Below are positions 13,574 to 23,700 of a stretch of DNA of 38,551 bases, in pieces. The DNA comes from Sphingomonas sp. 1F27F7B. Lineage in GTDB: Bacteria > Pseudomonadota > Alphaproteobacteria > Sphingomonadales > Sphingomonadaceae. How positions within the stretch are numbered: the stretch's first letter is position 1; the number at the start of each line of letters is the position of its first letter. The translations under genes and the position numbers were made by a program. The stretch lies in contig NZ_SCMK01000036.1 of NCBI RefSeq assembly GCF_005503355.1, positions 1 to 38,551 of the forward strand, written 5' to 3'. The notes under the pieces were generated by a model that worked only from the letters and a program-made list of their open reading frames with translations, made no database searches and was not told the DNA's origin.

Positions 13574-15892
13574 ATGATCGCAAAACACGTCCCCATGAAG
13601 GCGACCGCTAAGAGCGATTTCGGCGGGTTGGTGCGATACATCACCAGCGCGCAGGGGCGCGATGAGCGCGTGGGCGTGGTGACTGTCACCAACTGCCAAG
13701 GCGAGACGCCAGAGGACGCCGCACAGGATGTTATGCTTGTTCAGTCGGCCAATCAGCGGGCGGCTTCGGACAAGACATATCACCTCATAATTTCGTTTCC
13801 TCCCGGCGAGAGTCCGAGCGCGGAAGCCTTGCGCGATATTGAGGAGACGATTTGCGCGGGGTTGGGCTTTGCCGAGCATCAGCGGATCAGCGCCGTTCAT
13901 CACGATACCGACCACACGCATATTCATTTGGCGATCAACAAGATTCATCCGACCCGCCACACGATCCATACGCCGTTGCGGGATTACCGGACGCTTGCCG
14001 AGCTATGCGAGCTGCTAGAGGTCCGTCACGGTTTGGAGCGCGTCAACCACAACGCCCACCAGCGCGGCGGGGAAAACCGCGCGAAGGACATGGAGCAGAT
14101 CGCGGGCACGGAAAGCCTGATAGGTTGGGCGCAGCGGAATTGCGCCGAGCCATTGAAGGCCGCCGCGAGTTGGGCCGAGTTGCACCAGATCGCGGCCGAT
14201 TTCGGCTTGTCGGTGCAGGCGCGCGGCAACGGCCTGATATTTGCGGCGATGGATGGAACGACCGTAAAGGCCAGCTCCATCGCGCGCGAGCTGTCAAAAG
14301 GGGCGCTAGAGAAACGCTTGGGAGCCTTCCAGAGCGCACAGGGAGGGGAGGGGGCACCGAAGGTTCGTCAGACCTATGAAAAGCGCCCCGTGCCCTCCCG
14401 TATCGACACCAGCGCCCTATTCTCTGCCTACCGCGAGCAGCAGGGCACGCGCGCCACGCGCCGAAAGGTCGAGCTGGCCGAGGCCGCAGCCAAGCGCCGC
14501 GCGGCCATTGAACAGGTGAAGCGCATCGGGAGGACGAAGCGGGCGGCGATAAAGCTGCTAGGTGGCGGCCCGGCTGTTAAGCGCCTCAATTACGCATTGG
14601 CGGCCCGCTCCACCAAGGCCGCCATTGCCAAGATTGTCGCCGCCCACGGGCGGGAACGGGAGCGCATTGCGTCGCGCAATTCCCGGCGCGGGTGGAATGA
14701 CTGGCTACAGGAGCAGGCCAAGGCGGGCGACCAGACCGCCCTTGAGGCCCTGCGCGCGCGCGAGGGGCGGCGCACCGCCCCCAAGGACGCGCTGCATATA
14801 GCCGCCATGCCGACCGCAGCGCATCCCGCAGCGATCAGGCAAGACCACATCACGAAGCGCGGGACGATCATCTACCGCACCGCCAATGCAGCGGTGCGCG
14901 ATGATGGCCAGCGCCTGCATGTATCGCGCGGGGCGCAGATCGAGGGCGTTGTTGCTGCCTTGCGGCTTGCGCACGAACGCTATGGCGACAGGCTGGCGAT
15001 CAGCGGCAGCGATCAATTCAAGGCCCTTGTGGTGGAAGCCGCCGCCCGTTCGGCCATGCCCATCACATTCGCGGACCCCGATCTAGAGGCCCGCCGTCAA
15101 AATATCAGGCAAGAGGAGCGCGCGCGTGACAGACAAATCATTGGACGAGGAGATAGAGGCGGCGCTGGCGTTGTTGGGCGAAACGCCGTCAATGGCGCTG
15201 GACGAGACGCCAGCGCCACAGCACCAGGTCGAAACGGGACATTCCGACCCGGAGCCGTCAGCGCCGGAGGAACCGACGCCGGAACCGGCCTTGCAGCCGG
15301 AGGAGCCAGCAGCGCCGCCGTTGGAGCTGGTCACGCACAGCCCGCCAGAAATGGACATTCTAGCGCCGGAGGAGCCGAGGCCCCCAGCGAGCGCGCCGTT
15401 AAGCCCAACATTGGCCGCGTTGGACGAGAACCGCCGCCCGAAAGCCGAGGTAGTTTGCGCGACCTGTCCCAACTCGGTCTGGTTCAGCACGCCGAGCGAG
15501 GTCGCTTGCTATTGCCGCGTGATGTTCATTCAGACGTGGACGACCAAAAAGCCCGGCCAGATCGTCTTGTGCGACGGGACGACGATCGGCCGCGAATGAG
15601 CGACGATCAGGGCATAGCAGCGGATAAATACATTGCGGAACGTAATGCGAAGCGTCACATTGGAATGGATATACCGGCGCATCGGCTGTTCACTGGCGAT
15701 CATGGGCCGCTGATTTACGCCGGGACGCGACAAATCGAAGGGCAGAAATTGATACTCCTAAGAGATGGCGCTGACATGCTTGTGCTGCCCGTGGACGCGC
15801 GTAGCGCCGCCCGCGCGGGCAAGCTGGCGATTGGCGAGCCGATCGAGATTGCCAGCAACGGCACCGTCAAAAGCAAGGGACGCAGCCGGTAA
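13574..15892 (+). CDS. traI: TraI, MOBP relaxase
   Basis: The DNA relaxase that cuts nic, stays covalently bound to the 5' end and pilots the strand. 772 residues. The start MIAKHVPMKATAKSDF matches RP4 TraI. Catalytic Tyr22 (VRYIT) and the metal-binding His116 and His118 (DTDHTHIHLAINKIHP) are at the RP4 positions. Residues about 70-75 carry YHLIISF (motif II). The middle is basic and helical. Residues about 518-674 are low-complexity Ala/Gly-rich because traH is encoded there in another frame. The last 99 residues form a compact conserved domain (AADKYIAERNAKRHI ... VKSKGRSR). OB precedes it. Intact. Confidence 0.96.
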   Translation: MIAKHVPMKATAKSDFGGLVRYITSAQGRDERVGVVTVTNCQGETPEDAAQDVMLVQSANQRAASDKTYHLIISFPPGESPSAEALRDIEETICAGLGFAEHQRISAVHHDTDHTHIHLAINKIHPTRHTIHTPLRDYRTLAELCELLEVRHGLERVNHNAHQRGGENRAKDMEQIAGTESLIGWAQRNCAEPLKAAASWAELHQIAADFGLSVQARGNGLIFAAMDGTTVKASSIARELSKGALEKRLGAFQSAQGGEGAPKVRQTYEKRPVPSRIDTSALFSAYREQQGTRATRRKVELAEAAAKRRAAIEQVKRIGRTKRAAIKLLGGGPAVKRLNYALAARSTKAAIAKIVAAHGRERERIASRNSRRGWNDWLQEQAKAGDQTALEALRAREGRRTAPKDALHIAAMPTAAHPAAIRQDHITKRGTIIYRTANAAVRDDGQRLHVSRGAQIEGVVAALRLAHERYGDRLAISGSDQFKALVVEAAARSAMPITFADPDLEARRQNIRQEERARDRQIIGRGDRGGAGVVGRNAVNGAGRDASATAPGRNGTFRPGAVSAGGTDAGTGLAAGGASSAAVGAGHAQPARNGHSSAGGAEAPSERAVKPNIGRVGREPPPESRGSLRDLSQLGLVQHAERGRLLLPRDVHSDVDDQKARPDRLVRRDDDRPRMSDDQGIAADKYIAERNAKRHIGMDIPAHRLFTGDHGPLIYAGTRQIEGQKLILLRDGADMLVLPVDARSAARAGKLAIGEPIEIASNGTVKSKGRSR
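15126..15599 (+). CDS. traH: TraH, overlapping gene inside traI
   Basis: A 157-residue acidic, Pro/Glu-rich protein in a different frame within traI. RP4 has traH in the same place and arrangement, where it stabilises the relaxosome. The N-terminus (LDEEIEAALALLGETP) is an acidic helix; residues about 35-105 are Pro/Glu-rich repeats; the C-terminus has three Cys (VVCATCPNSVW, VACYC). GTG at 15126 is preceded by AGAGGAG. The traI-frame protein in this stretch is low in complexity, as expected if traH is the constrained frame. It is longer than the RP4 protein (about 119 residues by memory). Its stop TGA overlaps an in-frame traI ATG. Confidence 0.8.
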   Translation: MTDKSLDEEIEAALALLGETPSMALDETPAPQHQVETGHSDPEPSAPEEPTPEPALQPEEPAAPPLELVTHSPPEMDILAPEEPRPPASAPLSPTLAALDENRRPKAEVVCATCPNSVWFSTPSEVACYCRVMFIQTWTTKKPGQIVLCDGTTIGRE

Positions 15893-15913
15893 CGGCCGCG
15901 AGAAGGGCAAAGC

Positions 15914-17806
15914 ATGGCAAAGAAGCGCAATACAGCCATCGGGCCGCAAGTGCGGGAGCGCGGAAGCAAGGGCGATAATCGCCCGTTGCTGGCGGCCCTT
16001 GTGTCCGGTTCCGCCCTTGGAGGCTTATGGAGCGCAACGCAGATGTTCGCGCACCAGATGGCCTATCAGGCTACCTTGGGGCCGAGTGCGGGCCATATCT
16101 ATGCCCCGTGGCGTTTCCTGCAATGGTTCAGCAAATGGAGCGAGGTTCCGGCGCTGAAACCCGCCTTCGGGCAGGCCGTGGGCGTGGGCACCGTCGTTTT
16201 CGGCGTGGGCGTCCTGATAACCGCCGCTGTCAAACTTGCGAAATCGAACGCCGGGAAGGGCAATGCCTATCTGCATGGATCGGCCCGCTGGGCCGACATG
16301 GAGGACATTCGCGCGGCCAGCCTCGTTGAAAATGATGGGGTCTATATTGGCGCATATCAGGAGAAGAACGGGAAGACGGTCTATCTACGCCATTCCGGCC
16401 CGGAGCATTGCCTAACCTATGCCCCGACCCGATCGGGGAAAGGCGTGGGCCTTGTCATCCCGACGCTGCTTTCGTGGCCGCATAGCGCCGTCATCACTGA
16501 TTTGAAGGGTGAGCTATGGGCGTTGACCGCCGGTTGGAGGAAGCAGCACGCTAACCAGATCGTCATGCGGTTTGAACCGGCCAGCTCGCGCGGCTCCGCC
16601 CACTGGAACCCGCTGGACGAAATCAGGGTAGGGACTGACAACGAAGTCGCAGACGTTCAGAATCTCGCTACGCTGATAGTGGACCCGGACGGGAAGGGGG
16701 TCGAAAGCCACTGGCAAAAGACCTCGCGGGCGCTTCTGGTAGGCGTGATCCTGCACGTCATCTACAAAGCCAAGCATGGCGGCAACGCGGCGACCTTGGC
16801 CGAAGTGGATGCCGTGTTGGCCGATCCGGTTCGGCCCGCGCAGGAAGTTTGGGAGGAAATGCTTACGTTCGGCCATTTGCCGGGCGGCAAGAATCATCCC
16901 GTTGTCGGCAAAGCCGCGCGCGCCCAGCTCAATCGCCCCGATGATGAGGGCGGATCGGTTCTATCGACCGCGCAGAGCTATCTAGAATTATATCAAGACC
17001 CGGTTGTGGCCGCGAATACTGCCACTTCCGATTTTCTCATTCGTGACCTGATGAACAGCGAGAGGCCGGTTAGCCTCTACATCATCACCCAGCCCACGGA
17101 TAAGGACCGGCTGCGCCCGCTTGTCCGCGTCATGCTCAACATGATGGTGCGTATCCTCGCGCCCAAGCAGGAGTTCGAGGAGGGCCGGGTAGTTCAGAGC
17201 TACAAGCACCGCGCGCTATTTATGATTGATGAGTTTCCCAGCCTTGGGAAACTTGGAATCATTCAGGAGTCCTTGGCGTTCGCCGCAGGCTACGGCCTGA
17301 AATTCTATCTCATTTGTCAGGACACCAACCAGCTTAGGAGCCGGGAAACCGGCTATGGGCCGGATGAGCTGATAACCTCCAATGCTCATATCCAGAACGC
17401 CTATCCGCCCAACCGCGTTGAGACGGCCGAGCATCTTTCCAAACTCACCGGGCAGACCACCGTTCTTAAAGAGCAAATCACCAAAAGCACGGGACGCGGG
17501 GGCGGGGGGTTCTTTGGTGGCACCGTGTCCAAGACCGTGCAGGAAACCCAGCGTCCGCTTTTGACGCCGGATGAGTGCATGAGGATGCCGGGGCCGAAGA
17601 AGACCCCGGACGGAGATATTTCGGAAGCGGGCGACATGCTGATTTATGTCGCAGGCTATCCCATGATCTACGGTCGTCAGCCCCTCTATTTCCAAGACCC
17701 GACCTTTAGTGCCCGCGCCAAGATTCCCGCGCCGGATCGGAGCGATACGATCAGGGGCAAGCAAGCGCCGAAGCCGCCCGAAGGGGGCCGGAGGATCAAA
17801 CTATGA
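15914..17806 (+). CDS. traG: TraG, type IV coupling protein (VirD4 family)
   Basis: A 630-residue hexameric ATPase that links the relaxosome to the Trb pore. Two N-terminal membrane helices (about 26-45 and 90-108), a Walker A region CLTYAPTRSGKGVGLVIP (about 164-181), DLKGELW, and Walker B ALFMIDEFPSLGKLGIIQ (about 432-449), then ICQDTNQL and the glycine-rich insert GRGGGGFFGG near 533. The motifs and length agree with TraG of RP4. It follows traI with a short gap and overlaps traF by ATGA. Confidence 0.95.
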   Translation: MAKKRNTAIGPQVRERGSKGDNRPLLAALVSGSALGGLWSATQMFAHQMAYQATLGPSAGHIYAPWRFLQWFSKWSEVPALKPAFGQAVGVGTVVFGVGVLITAAVKLAKSNAGKGNAYLHGSARWADMEDIRAASLVENDGVYIGAYQEKNGKTVYLRHSGPEHCLTYAPTRSGKGVGLVIPTLLSWPHSAVITDLKGELWALTAGWRKQHANQIVMRFEPASSRGSAHWNPLDEIRVGTDNEVADVQNLATLIVDPDGKGVESHWQKTSRALLVGVILHVIYKAKHGGNAATLAEVDAVLADPVRPAQEVWEEMLTFGHLPGGKNHPVVGKAARAQLNRPDDEGGSVLSTAQSYLELYQDPVVAANTATSDFLIRDLMNSERPVSLYIITQPTDKDRLRPLVRVMLNMMVRILAPKQEFEEGRVVQSYKHRALFMIDEFPSLGKLGIIQESLAFAAGYGLKFYLICQDTNQLRSRETGYGPDELITSNAHIQNAYPPNRVETAEHLSKLTGQTTVLKEQITKSTGRGGGGFFGGTVSKTVQETQRPLLTPDECMRMPGPKKTPDGDISEAGDMLIYVAGYPMIYGRQPLYFQDPTFSARAKIPAPDRSDTIRGKQAPKPPEGGRRIKL

Positions 17807-18336
17807 AGCGGCCGAGCTTCGCCAAGGTCAGCCGCTATGCGGTTTGTGGCGTGGCGGGGGCCATGATCGCCATGCTTGGCGCGAAGGCGGCGGGCCTTCG
17901 CTTCAACGCTACGCCGAGCATCCCGCTAGGCGTCTATCGGGCGACGGGCGGGACCGCGCAAAAGGGCGATCTTGTGGCGTTCTGTCCGCCCGCAGCGCCG
18001 CCCTTTTTGGAGGCGTTGCGTAGGCGCTACATTGAACCCGGCGATTGCCCCAGCGGAAGCTATGAAATGATGAAGCGGATTTTAGCCGCTAAAGGCGACC
18101 GCGTTCAGATTGGCGGGCAGGGCGTGCGGATCAACGGCCGCCTTGTCCCCGACAGCGCCCCGCAGCTTGCCGATGGGGCAGGGCGGGCCTTGCCCCGGCT
18201 CAATGCCGATTGGACGCTAGGCGACGGGGAAATCCTTGTCCTTGGCGATGGCGCGGCCTCTTTCGACGGCCGCTATTTCGGGCCGATCAGCGCGCGGCAA
18301 GTGACCGCCCCTATCAAACCCGTAGTGACGTGGTGA
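17803..18336 (+). CDS. traF: TraF, pilin-maturation serine protease
   Basis: A 177-residue member of the S26C signal-peptidase-like family. In RP4, TraF cuts the C-terminus of TrbC and joins the ends. An N-terminal membrane segment (about 11-30) is followed by the catalytic serine Ser39 in SIPLGVYR and the general-base lysine Lys91 in MKRILAAKGD; GDGAASFDGRYFGPI (about 148-162) completes the family pattern. Cys pairs at 61 and 82 may form a disulfide. It overlaps traG. A near-OB sequence lies within the Lys91 motif codons. Confidence 0.93.
   Translation: MKRPSFAKVSRYAVCGVAGAMIAMLGAKAAGLRFNATPSIPLGVYRATGGTAQKGDLVAFCPPAAPPFLEALRRRYIEPGDCPSGSYEMMKRILAAKGDRVQIGGQGVRINGRLVPDSAPQLADGAGRALPRLNADWTLGDGEILVLGDGAASFDGRYFGPISARQVTAPIKPVVTW
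18080..18094. promoter_or_regulatory. OB-like site inside traF
   Basis: TTTTAGCCGCTAAAG, identical to the OB at 10622, falls on codons for R92-I-L-A-A-K97 of TraF, next to its catalytic lysine. RK2 has distant intragenic OB sites, so it may be real; it could also be chance codon choice, since no promoter is nearby (traE starts 247 bases on). Confidence 0.5.
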
Positions 18337-18340
18337 CGGC

Positions 18341-20521
18341 ATGAGCGGGGAGATCATCGTCATTGCTGAAAAGCCCGAACTCGCGCGGGCCATTGCCGAG
18401 GGCCTTGGGGGAGGGGCACGACAAGACGGCTTCATAGATTGCGGCCGTCATTATGTGACATGGGCGATCGGCCACATGCTTGAGCTGGTGGACCCGCAAG
18501 ACCCGTGGAACATGGCGGCGCTGCCGATCAGCTTCATCCCGTGGGAAAAGCGGCCCGTCGCCAAGACGAGCGCCCAGCTCCGCACGATCGGCAAACTCCT
18601 CAAATCGGCGCGGAGCGTCATTCACGCGGGCGACCCCGACGATGAGGGCCAGCTTATCGTTGACGAGATTCTGCAATGGGCCGGGAGCCGGTTGCCGGTC
18701 CAACGCCTGCTAATCAATGACAACAATCTAAAGGTTGTGCAGCGGGCCTTGGCGTCCATGCGGGATAACCGTGAATTTGCCGGATTGTCCGCGTCGGCCG
18801 AGGCGCGCAGCGTGGGCGACTTGCTCTATGGCGTGAACATGACCCGCGCCTATACCCTCGCGGCGCAGGCGCGGGGGTTTCAGGGCGTTCTTAGCGTCGG
18901 CCGCGTGCAGACCCCTATCTTGGGCCTTGTCGTCCGCCGTGACCGCGATTTTGAGGCGCACACCAAGAGCTATTATTACACGGTATCGGGCCAGTTCAGT
19001 TTCGCCGGGCTGACCTTTCCCGCGCGCTACCAGATCGGGGAGGGCGACCCGGTTGATGAGCAGCGCCGCTTGATCGACCGCAGTTTTGCGACGGCGGTAG
19101 CCGGGGCGGTGCAGGGGCAACCGGCTCGCATCGCCAGCGCCAAGACCACGGCGAAAGAGGCAGCGCCGCCGTTGCCTTACAACCTCTTGAAGCTGCAAAC
19201 CGATGCCGCACGGAAATTCGGCTATAAGCCCAATCAGGTGAAGGACATTACGCAGGCGTTGCGGGAGAAGCATCGCCTTATCACCTACAACCGCAGCGAC
19301 AGCGAATATTTGAGCGATGAGCAACACGCGGACGCCCCCGGCGTGCTGGCGGCCGTCGCCGCGACGGTCCCGATGCTGGCAGCGATCGCGCAGCGCGCGG
19401 ACCCGGCGATAAAAAGCCGGGCCTTCAACTCGCAGAAGGTTTCCGCGCATCACGCCATCATTCCGACCGAAGCCACGGCCGATTTTGCCGCGCTGACAGA
19501 GCCGGAGCAGCGAATCTATATGCTGATCGCGCGCGCCTATGTCGCGCAGTTCTGGCCCGCGAACCAATATGACCAGACCGAAATCGAGATAGAGGTTGCG
19601 GGCCGCGCCTTTGCCGCGCGGGGCAAGGTTGTGACCAAGCCGGGTTGGACGGTTCTCTATAAGAACGATGTAGGCAATGAGGACATTGCCGAGGACGAGG
19701 ACACCCTTGCGGCCGATTTGCGTTCGATCGCGTCGGGCATGGCCGGGCAATGCCTTTCCGCCAGCGCCGACCAGCAGGAAACCAAGCCCAAGCCGCTCTA
19801 TACGATGGCCACGCTTTTGACCGACCTAACGCGGGTGGCCAAATATGTTCGGGACGAGCGGCTTAGGAAACTCCTGATCGAGAAGGACAAGGGGAAGGCG
19901 GGCGAGCATGGCGGAATTGGAACCCCGGCGACCCGCGACAGCATCATAGCCACGCTTTTCGATCGCGGTTTTTTGATCGAGAAGGGCAAGAATATCGTCA
20001 GCTCCCCGCAGGCGCGCGCCTTCTATGACGCCTTGCCGGATCAGGCGAAGTTTCCCGACATGACCGCCATTTGGCACGAACAGCAGCGCGCGATTGCCGA
20101 GGGCAAGAGCGATGCCATGACATTCGTTCGCGGATTGGCCGATTATGTCGGCCGCGAGGTCGCGCGGGTGAAAGAGCAGGGCCTTGCCATAGCGATCGAC
20201 GCGCCGCCTTGCCCGTCATGTTCCAAGCCGCTGCGCCGGATCAAAGGGAGCAAGGGCTATTTTTGGTCCTGCACCGGCTATGCCGACGGCTGTAAATTCA
20301 CCGCCAATGACAAGGCGGGCAAGCCGGAGCTGGTGAAGGCTCCCGCGCCCGTGCCGTCGCAGCAGCACAAATGCCAAGCGTGCGGCGCTGGCCTAGTGCG
20401 GCGTCCTTCCGCGAAAAAGAAGGGGGCCTTCTGGTGGAGTTGCAGCGCCTATCCCGGCTGCAAACAGACCTATTTCGACAACAAGGGACAGCCCGATTTC
20501 AGCAAAGGAGAACGAGCATGA
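18341..20521 (+). CDS. traE: TraE, type IA topoisomerase (TopB-like)
   Basis: A 726-residue topoisomerase III-type enzyme. The TOPRIM region opens with IIVIAEKPELARAIAEGL and has HAGDPDDEGQLIVDE (about 89-103). SVGRVQTPILGLVVRRD (about 185-201) and the active-site segment LITYNRSDSEYLS (catalytic Tyr in ITY) follow. Two C-terminal zinc ribbons: CPSC...CTGYADGC and CQAC...CSAYPGC. RP4 TraE is likewise TopB-like and dispensable for transfer in some hosts. It may resolve plasmid DNA during replication or transfer. Its stop overlaps the next start by ATGA. Confidence 0.94.
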   Translation: MSGEIIVIAEKPELARAIAEGLGGGARQDGFIDCGRHYVTWAIGHMLELVDPQDPWNMAALPISFIPWEKRPVAKTSAQLRTIGKLLKSARSVIHAGDPDDEGQLIVDEILQWAGSRLPVQRLLINDNNLKVVQRALASMRDNREFAGLSASAEARSVGDLLYGVNMTRAYTLAAQARGFQGVLSVGRVQTPILGLVVRRDRDFEAHTKSYYYTVSGQFSFAGLTFPARYQIGEGDPVDEQRRLIDRSFATAVAGAVQGQPARIASAKTTAKEAAPPLPYNLLKLQTDAARKFGYKPNQVKDITQALREKHRLITYNRSDSEYLSDEQHADAPGVLAAVAATVPMLAAIAQRADPAIKSRAFNSQKVSAHHAIIPTEATADFAALTEPEQRIYMLIARAYVAQFWPANQYDQTEIEIEVAGRAFAARGKVVTKPGWTVLYKNDVGNEDIAEDEDTLAADLRSIASGMAGQCLSASADQQETKPKPLYTMATLLTDLTRVAKYVRDERLRKLLIEKDKGKAGEHGGIGTPATRDSIIATLFDRGFLIEKGKNIVSSPQARAFYDALPDQAKFPDMTAIWHEQQRAIAEGKSDAMTFVRGLADYVGREVARVKEQGLAIAIDAPPCPSCSKPLRRIKGSKGYFWSCTGYADGCKFTANDKAGKPELVKAPAPVPSQQHKCQACGAGLVRRPSAKKKGAFWWSCSAYPGCKQTYFDNKGQPDFSKGERA

Positions 20522-20769
20522 CGGATCAACCCAATGCGCAGGACGTGCCCACCCTTGACGAGCTGGTGACGCGCAAACTTGCCGACGCCGAGACTCCCGG
20601 CGCGGTTGTGGAGTTCGACCCGGAGGAGGCGGAGCGGGCGGGGGCCTTTGTTGAGGATGCCATGAGCGAGGCCGACGCGCGCGAGGCCGAGGAAGGGCTT
20701 GATGGTGACGCGGAGCCGATCGCCACGGCACGCGGCGAATTGATCGCGGCAGCGCGCAGCGCCGACTAA
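20518..20769 (+). CDS. Small acidic protein in the traD position
   Basis: An 83-residue very acidic protein (DPEEAERAGAFVEDAMSEAD, then AREAEEGLDGDAEP) without membrane helices or cysteines. It lies between traE and traC, where RP4 has traD, a small gene of unclear function; I assign it by position only. The ATG overlaps the traE stop, so it is translationally coupled. Codon use is like its neighbours. Confidence 0.7.
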   Translation: MTDQPNAQDVPTLDELVTRKLADAETPGAVVEFDPEEAERAGAFVEDAMSEADAREAEEGLDGDAEPIATARGELIAAARSAD

Positions 20770-20787
20770 TCGGGAGGAGGCGAGGAT

Positions 20788-23700
20788 ATGGCCGAGGGCA
20801 AGATACCTTTTCACCAGCGCGTTGCCGACAAGCTGATAGAGCAGTTGAAGCAGGGCACCGCCCCTTGGCAAAAGCCTTGGGAGGCGACGGGCAGCAGCGG
20901 GTTGCCGTTCAACCCGACCACGGGAAAACGCTATCGCGGCGTCAATGTCCTCAATCTCATGTCCGAGGGCCGGGCTGATAATCGCTGGCTGACATACAAG
21001 CAGGCCGCAGCCCAAGGCGCACAGGTGCGGAAGGGCGAGAAAGGCTCCCTTGTCCAATACTGGCAGTTCGAGGAGGAGCGGGTAGTTCGGGACGAGAGCG
21101 GTAAGCCCGTTCTGGATGCCGAGGGTCGCCAGAGGAAAGAGAAGGTCGAGCTTGAGCGGCCCCGTGCGTTTTATGCCGTGGTGTTCAACGCCGAGCAGAT
21201 CGACGGGCTTGCCCCGATCGTGACCACTACGCACGAATGGAATCCGGTGGAGCGGGCCGAGGCCATCTTGCGGGCGTCGGGCGCGAAAATCACCGAGGAA
21301 GCGGGCGACCGCGCCTATTATCGGCCTTCGACCGATAGCATCACCTTGCCGTTGCGGAGCCAGTTTCCGAGCGCGGATCGGTTCTACGCCACGGCGCTGC
21401 ACGAGCTGGGGCACTGGACTGGCCACCCCAACCGCCTTGACCGGGACTTGGCGCACCCGTTCGGTTCGGAAGGCTATGCCCGCGAAGAATTGCGGGCCGA
21501 GATTGCGAGCCTCATAACCGGGCAGGAATTGCAGATCGGCCACGACCCGGAGCAGCACGCGGCCTATGTCGGATCATGGATCAAAGTCCTTGAGGAAGAC
21601 CCGCTTGAGATTGTCCGTGCCGCATCGGACGCCGAGAAGATTCACACCTACGTTCTGGCGCTGGAACAAAAGCAGGTTCAGCAGGTCGAGCAGGCACACG
21701 ACTATACGCAATATTTCGTCAGCAACGAAAATACGCTTTGCTATCAGCAGCCGGGCATGGCGATGTTGGGCGTTCTTGCCAGCAATATAGACGGGCGCAA
21801 CCCGATTAACGGGCCATTCTATGCCAGTCCGCTAGATCAAATCCGGCCTGCCACGCGCGAAGATTTTGACAGGTTCCGCGTTACTCTACCGCCAGACTTC
21901 CAGCAGGCGCAGGAGTATCGCCAGAATGATCTTGATGAGGGCGATCGGCTTGCGGTCGCGGACATGGCCAAGACTGTTCAAGCCTATGAGGAGTGGCAGA
22001 ACGGCCCCCATTTCGAGGGGAACGAGGAAGCGGACCTAGTAATATCCGACGACCTCAATATGGAGCTGGACGAGCGTATAAAGGCCGCCTTCGCCAGACC
22101 GGGGCTTGCGGCGGCGCTCAATGCTTCCGGGTTTACGGTCGAGCGGCTGACAGACCATAGCGGCGACAGATGGGCCGCCGCAGCCGGGGCCGTTGCCGCC
22201 ATAGGCGATCCTATACCGGAGCCGCAGCAGCACTATTCCGACCGCACTTTGCGCGCGCTGATCGACAAGCACGGTTGGGAGCCGGTTGATAGTGGCGGGC
22301 CGATGCACACCGTTCGACGGCAATTTGAGGGTGTCGGGCCGATCGGCACGATGATAACCCCGAACGGCGAGCGAAACCTTATGGCGGGCTATTCCGCAGA
22401 TAGCGAACGCCGCCGCTATATCGCCTTGTCGCTTGGGCCGAACCAGATCACCGATTTTGACGGCCGCGACCAGAACCCGGAGGACGTTGCCCGCCTTGTC
22501 AATTTGAAGGCCGAGCAATATGCCGATGAGCGCCGCGAGCGGCAGGGCTTGGCCCCTCTCTATGCGGTCAATTCGCCGCCCTTGGGCATCGCCGCGACCG
22601 ACCAGCGGGACGCCGCGCCAGAGCCTTCCACCCGCACATATCTTGCGGTCCCCTACCGGGAAAAGGACGAGGCGAAAGCCTTGGGCGCGAAATGGGATAA
22701 GGCCGAAAAGTCGTGGTATGTTCCGGCAGGCGCTAATGTCGAGCCGTTCCAGAAATGGCTTTCAAGCGCCGTAGAGGCACCCGCAGGAGATCTAGGCCAA
22801 TCGCTCCCCGGCGAGCGCGCGCAGCGCCCCACGGCCCCGGAGCAGCCGCAGGAAGGGCAAACGATGAAGGAAACCCCGCGACAGGCACGCGAATATCTGG
22901 CGGTGCCTTATGGCGAACGAACCCTTGCCAAAGCCAACGGCGCGAAATGGGATGCCGCCCGCAAGAGCTGGTATGCGCCGGAGGGCGCGGACCCGGAGAA
23001 GCTGGCGCGCTGGAAAATAGACAATCAGCCGCGCCAGAAGGAGGCGAAAAGCCCGGAGGTCGAATTTGCCGACGCGATGAAATCCCTTGGCCTTGAGGTT
23101 CCCGCAGGGCACCCGATGATGGACGGCAAGACCCACCGCGTTCCGGCGCAGGGCGATGGAAAGGGCGAGGCGGCGGGTTTCTATGTCGCCTTCACCGATG
23201 GCCACCCAGCGGGCTACATCAAGAACAACCGTTCGGGGCTGGATATGCGATGGAAAAGCACCGGCTACACGTTGAGCGAGGAGGAAAAGGCCCGGTTGAA
23301 CGCCGAGGCCGCCACCAAGCGAGAGGAGCGCGAGCGGGAGCGGGCGGCGACCTATGATGCGACGGCCGAGCGCGTGCAGCAGCGCGCCGCGCAATGCCGT
23401 CAGATCGAGCAGGCAACGCCCTACATGGAGAGGAAGGGCATTGCGCCGACGATCGGCGCGCTCGCCAGCGGCAGCGATAATACAATCCACCTTCCGGCGA
23501 TCGACACCAGCGGCAAGCACTGGACGACGCAATATATTCAGGAAGACGGCACGAAGCGTTTTGCGAAGGAGAGCCACAAGGAAAGCTGTTTCCATGTGGT
23601 CAACGGGGGCGTGACGCCGCAGGCCGCACTAGCCGCGCTCGACAAGGCCCCGCGCATTATGATTGGCGAAGGCTACGCGACGATGGCGACCGTCTCTAGC

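Noticed and set aside
18728..19750. 340-residue open frame on the minus strand inside traE
   Set aside because: Antisense shadow of a strongly coding G+C-rich gene; Arg-rich, no family motif, no Shine-Dalgarno.
20470..21558. 362-residue minus-strand frame over traE/traD/traC
   Set aside because: Spans three real rightward genes with normal overlaps and motifs; composition is that of a shadow frame.
22792..23595. 267-residue minus-strand frame inside traC
   Set aside because: Leu/Arg-rich antisense frame of the primase region without recognisable domains.
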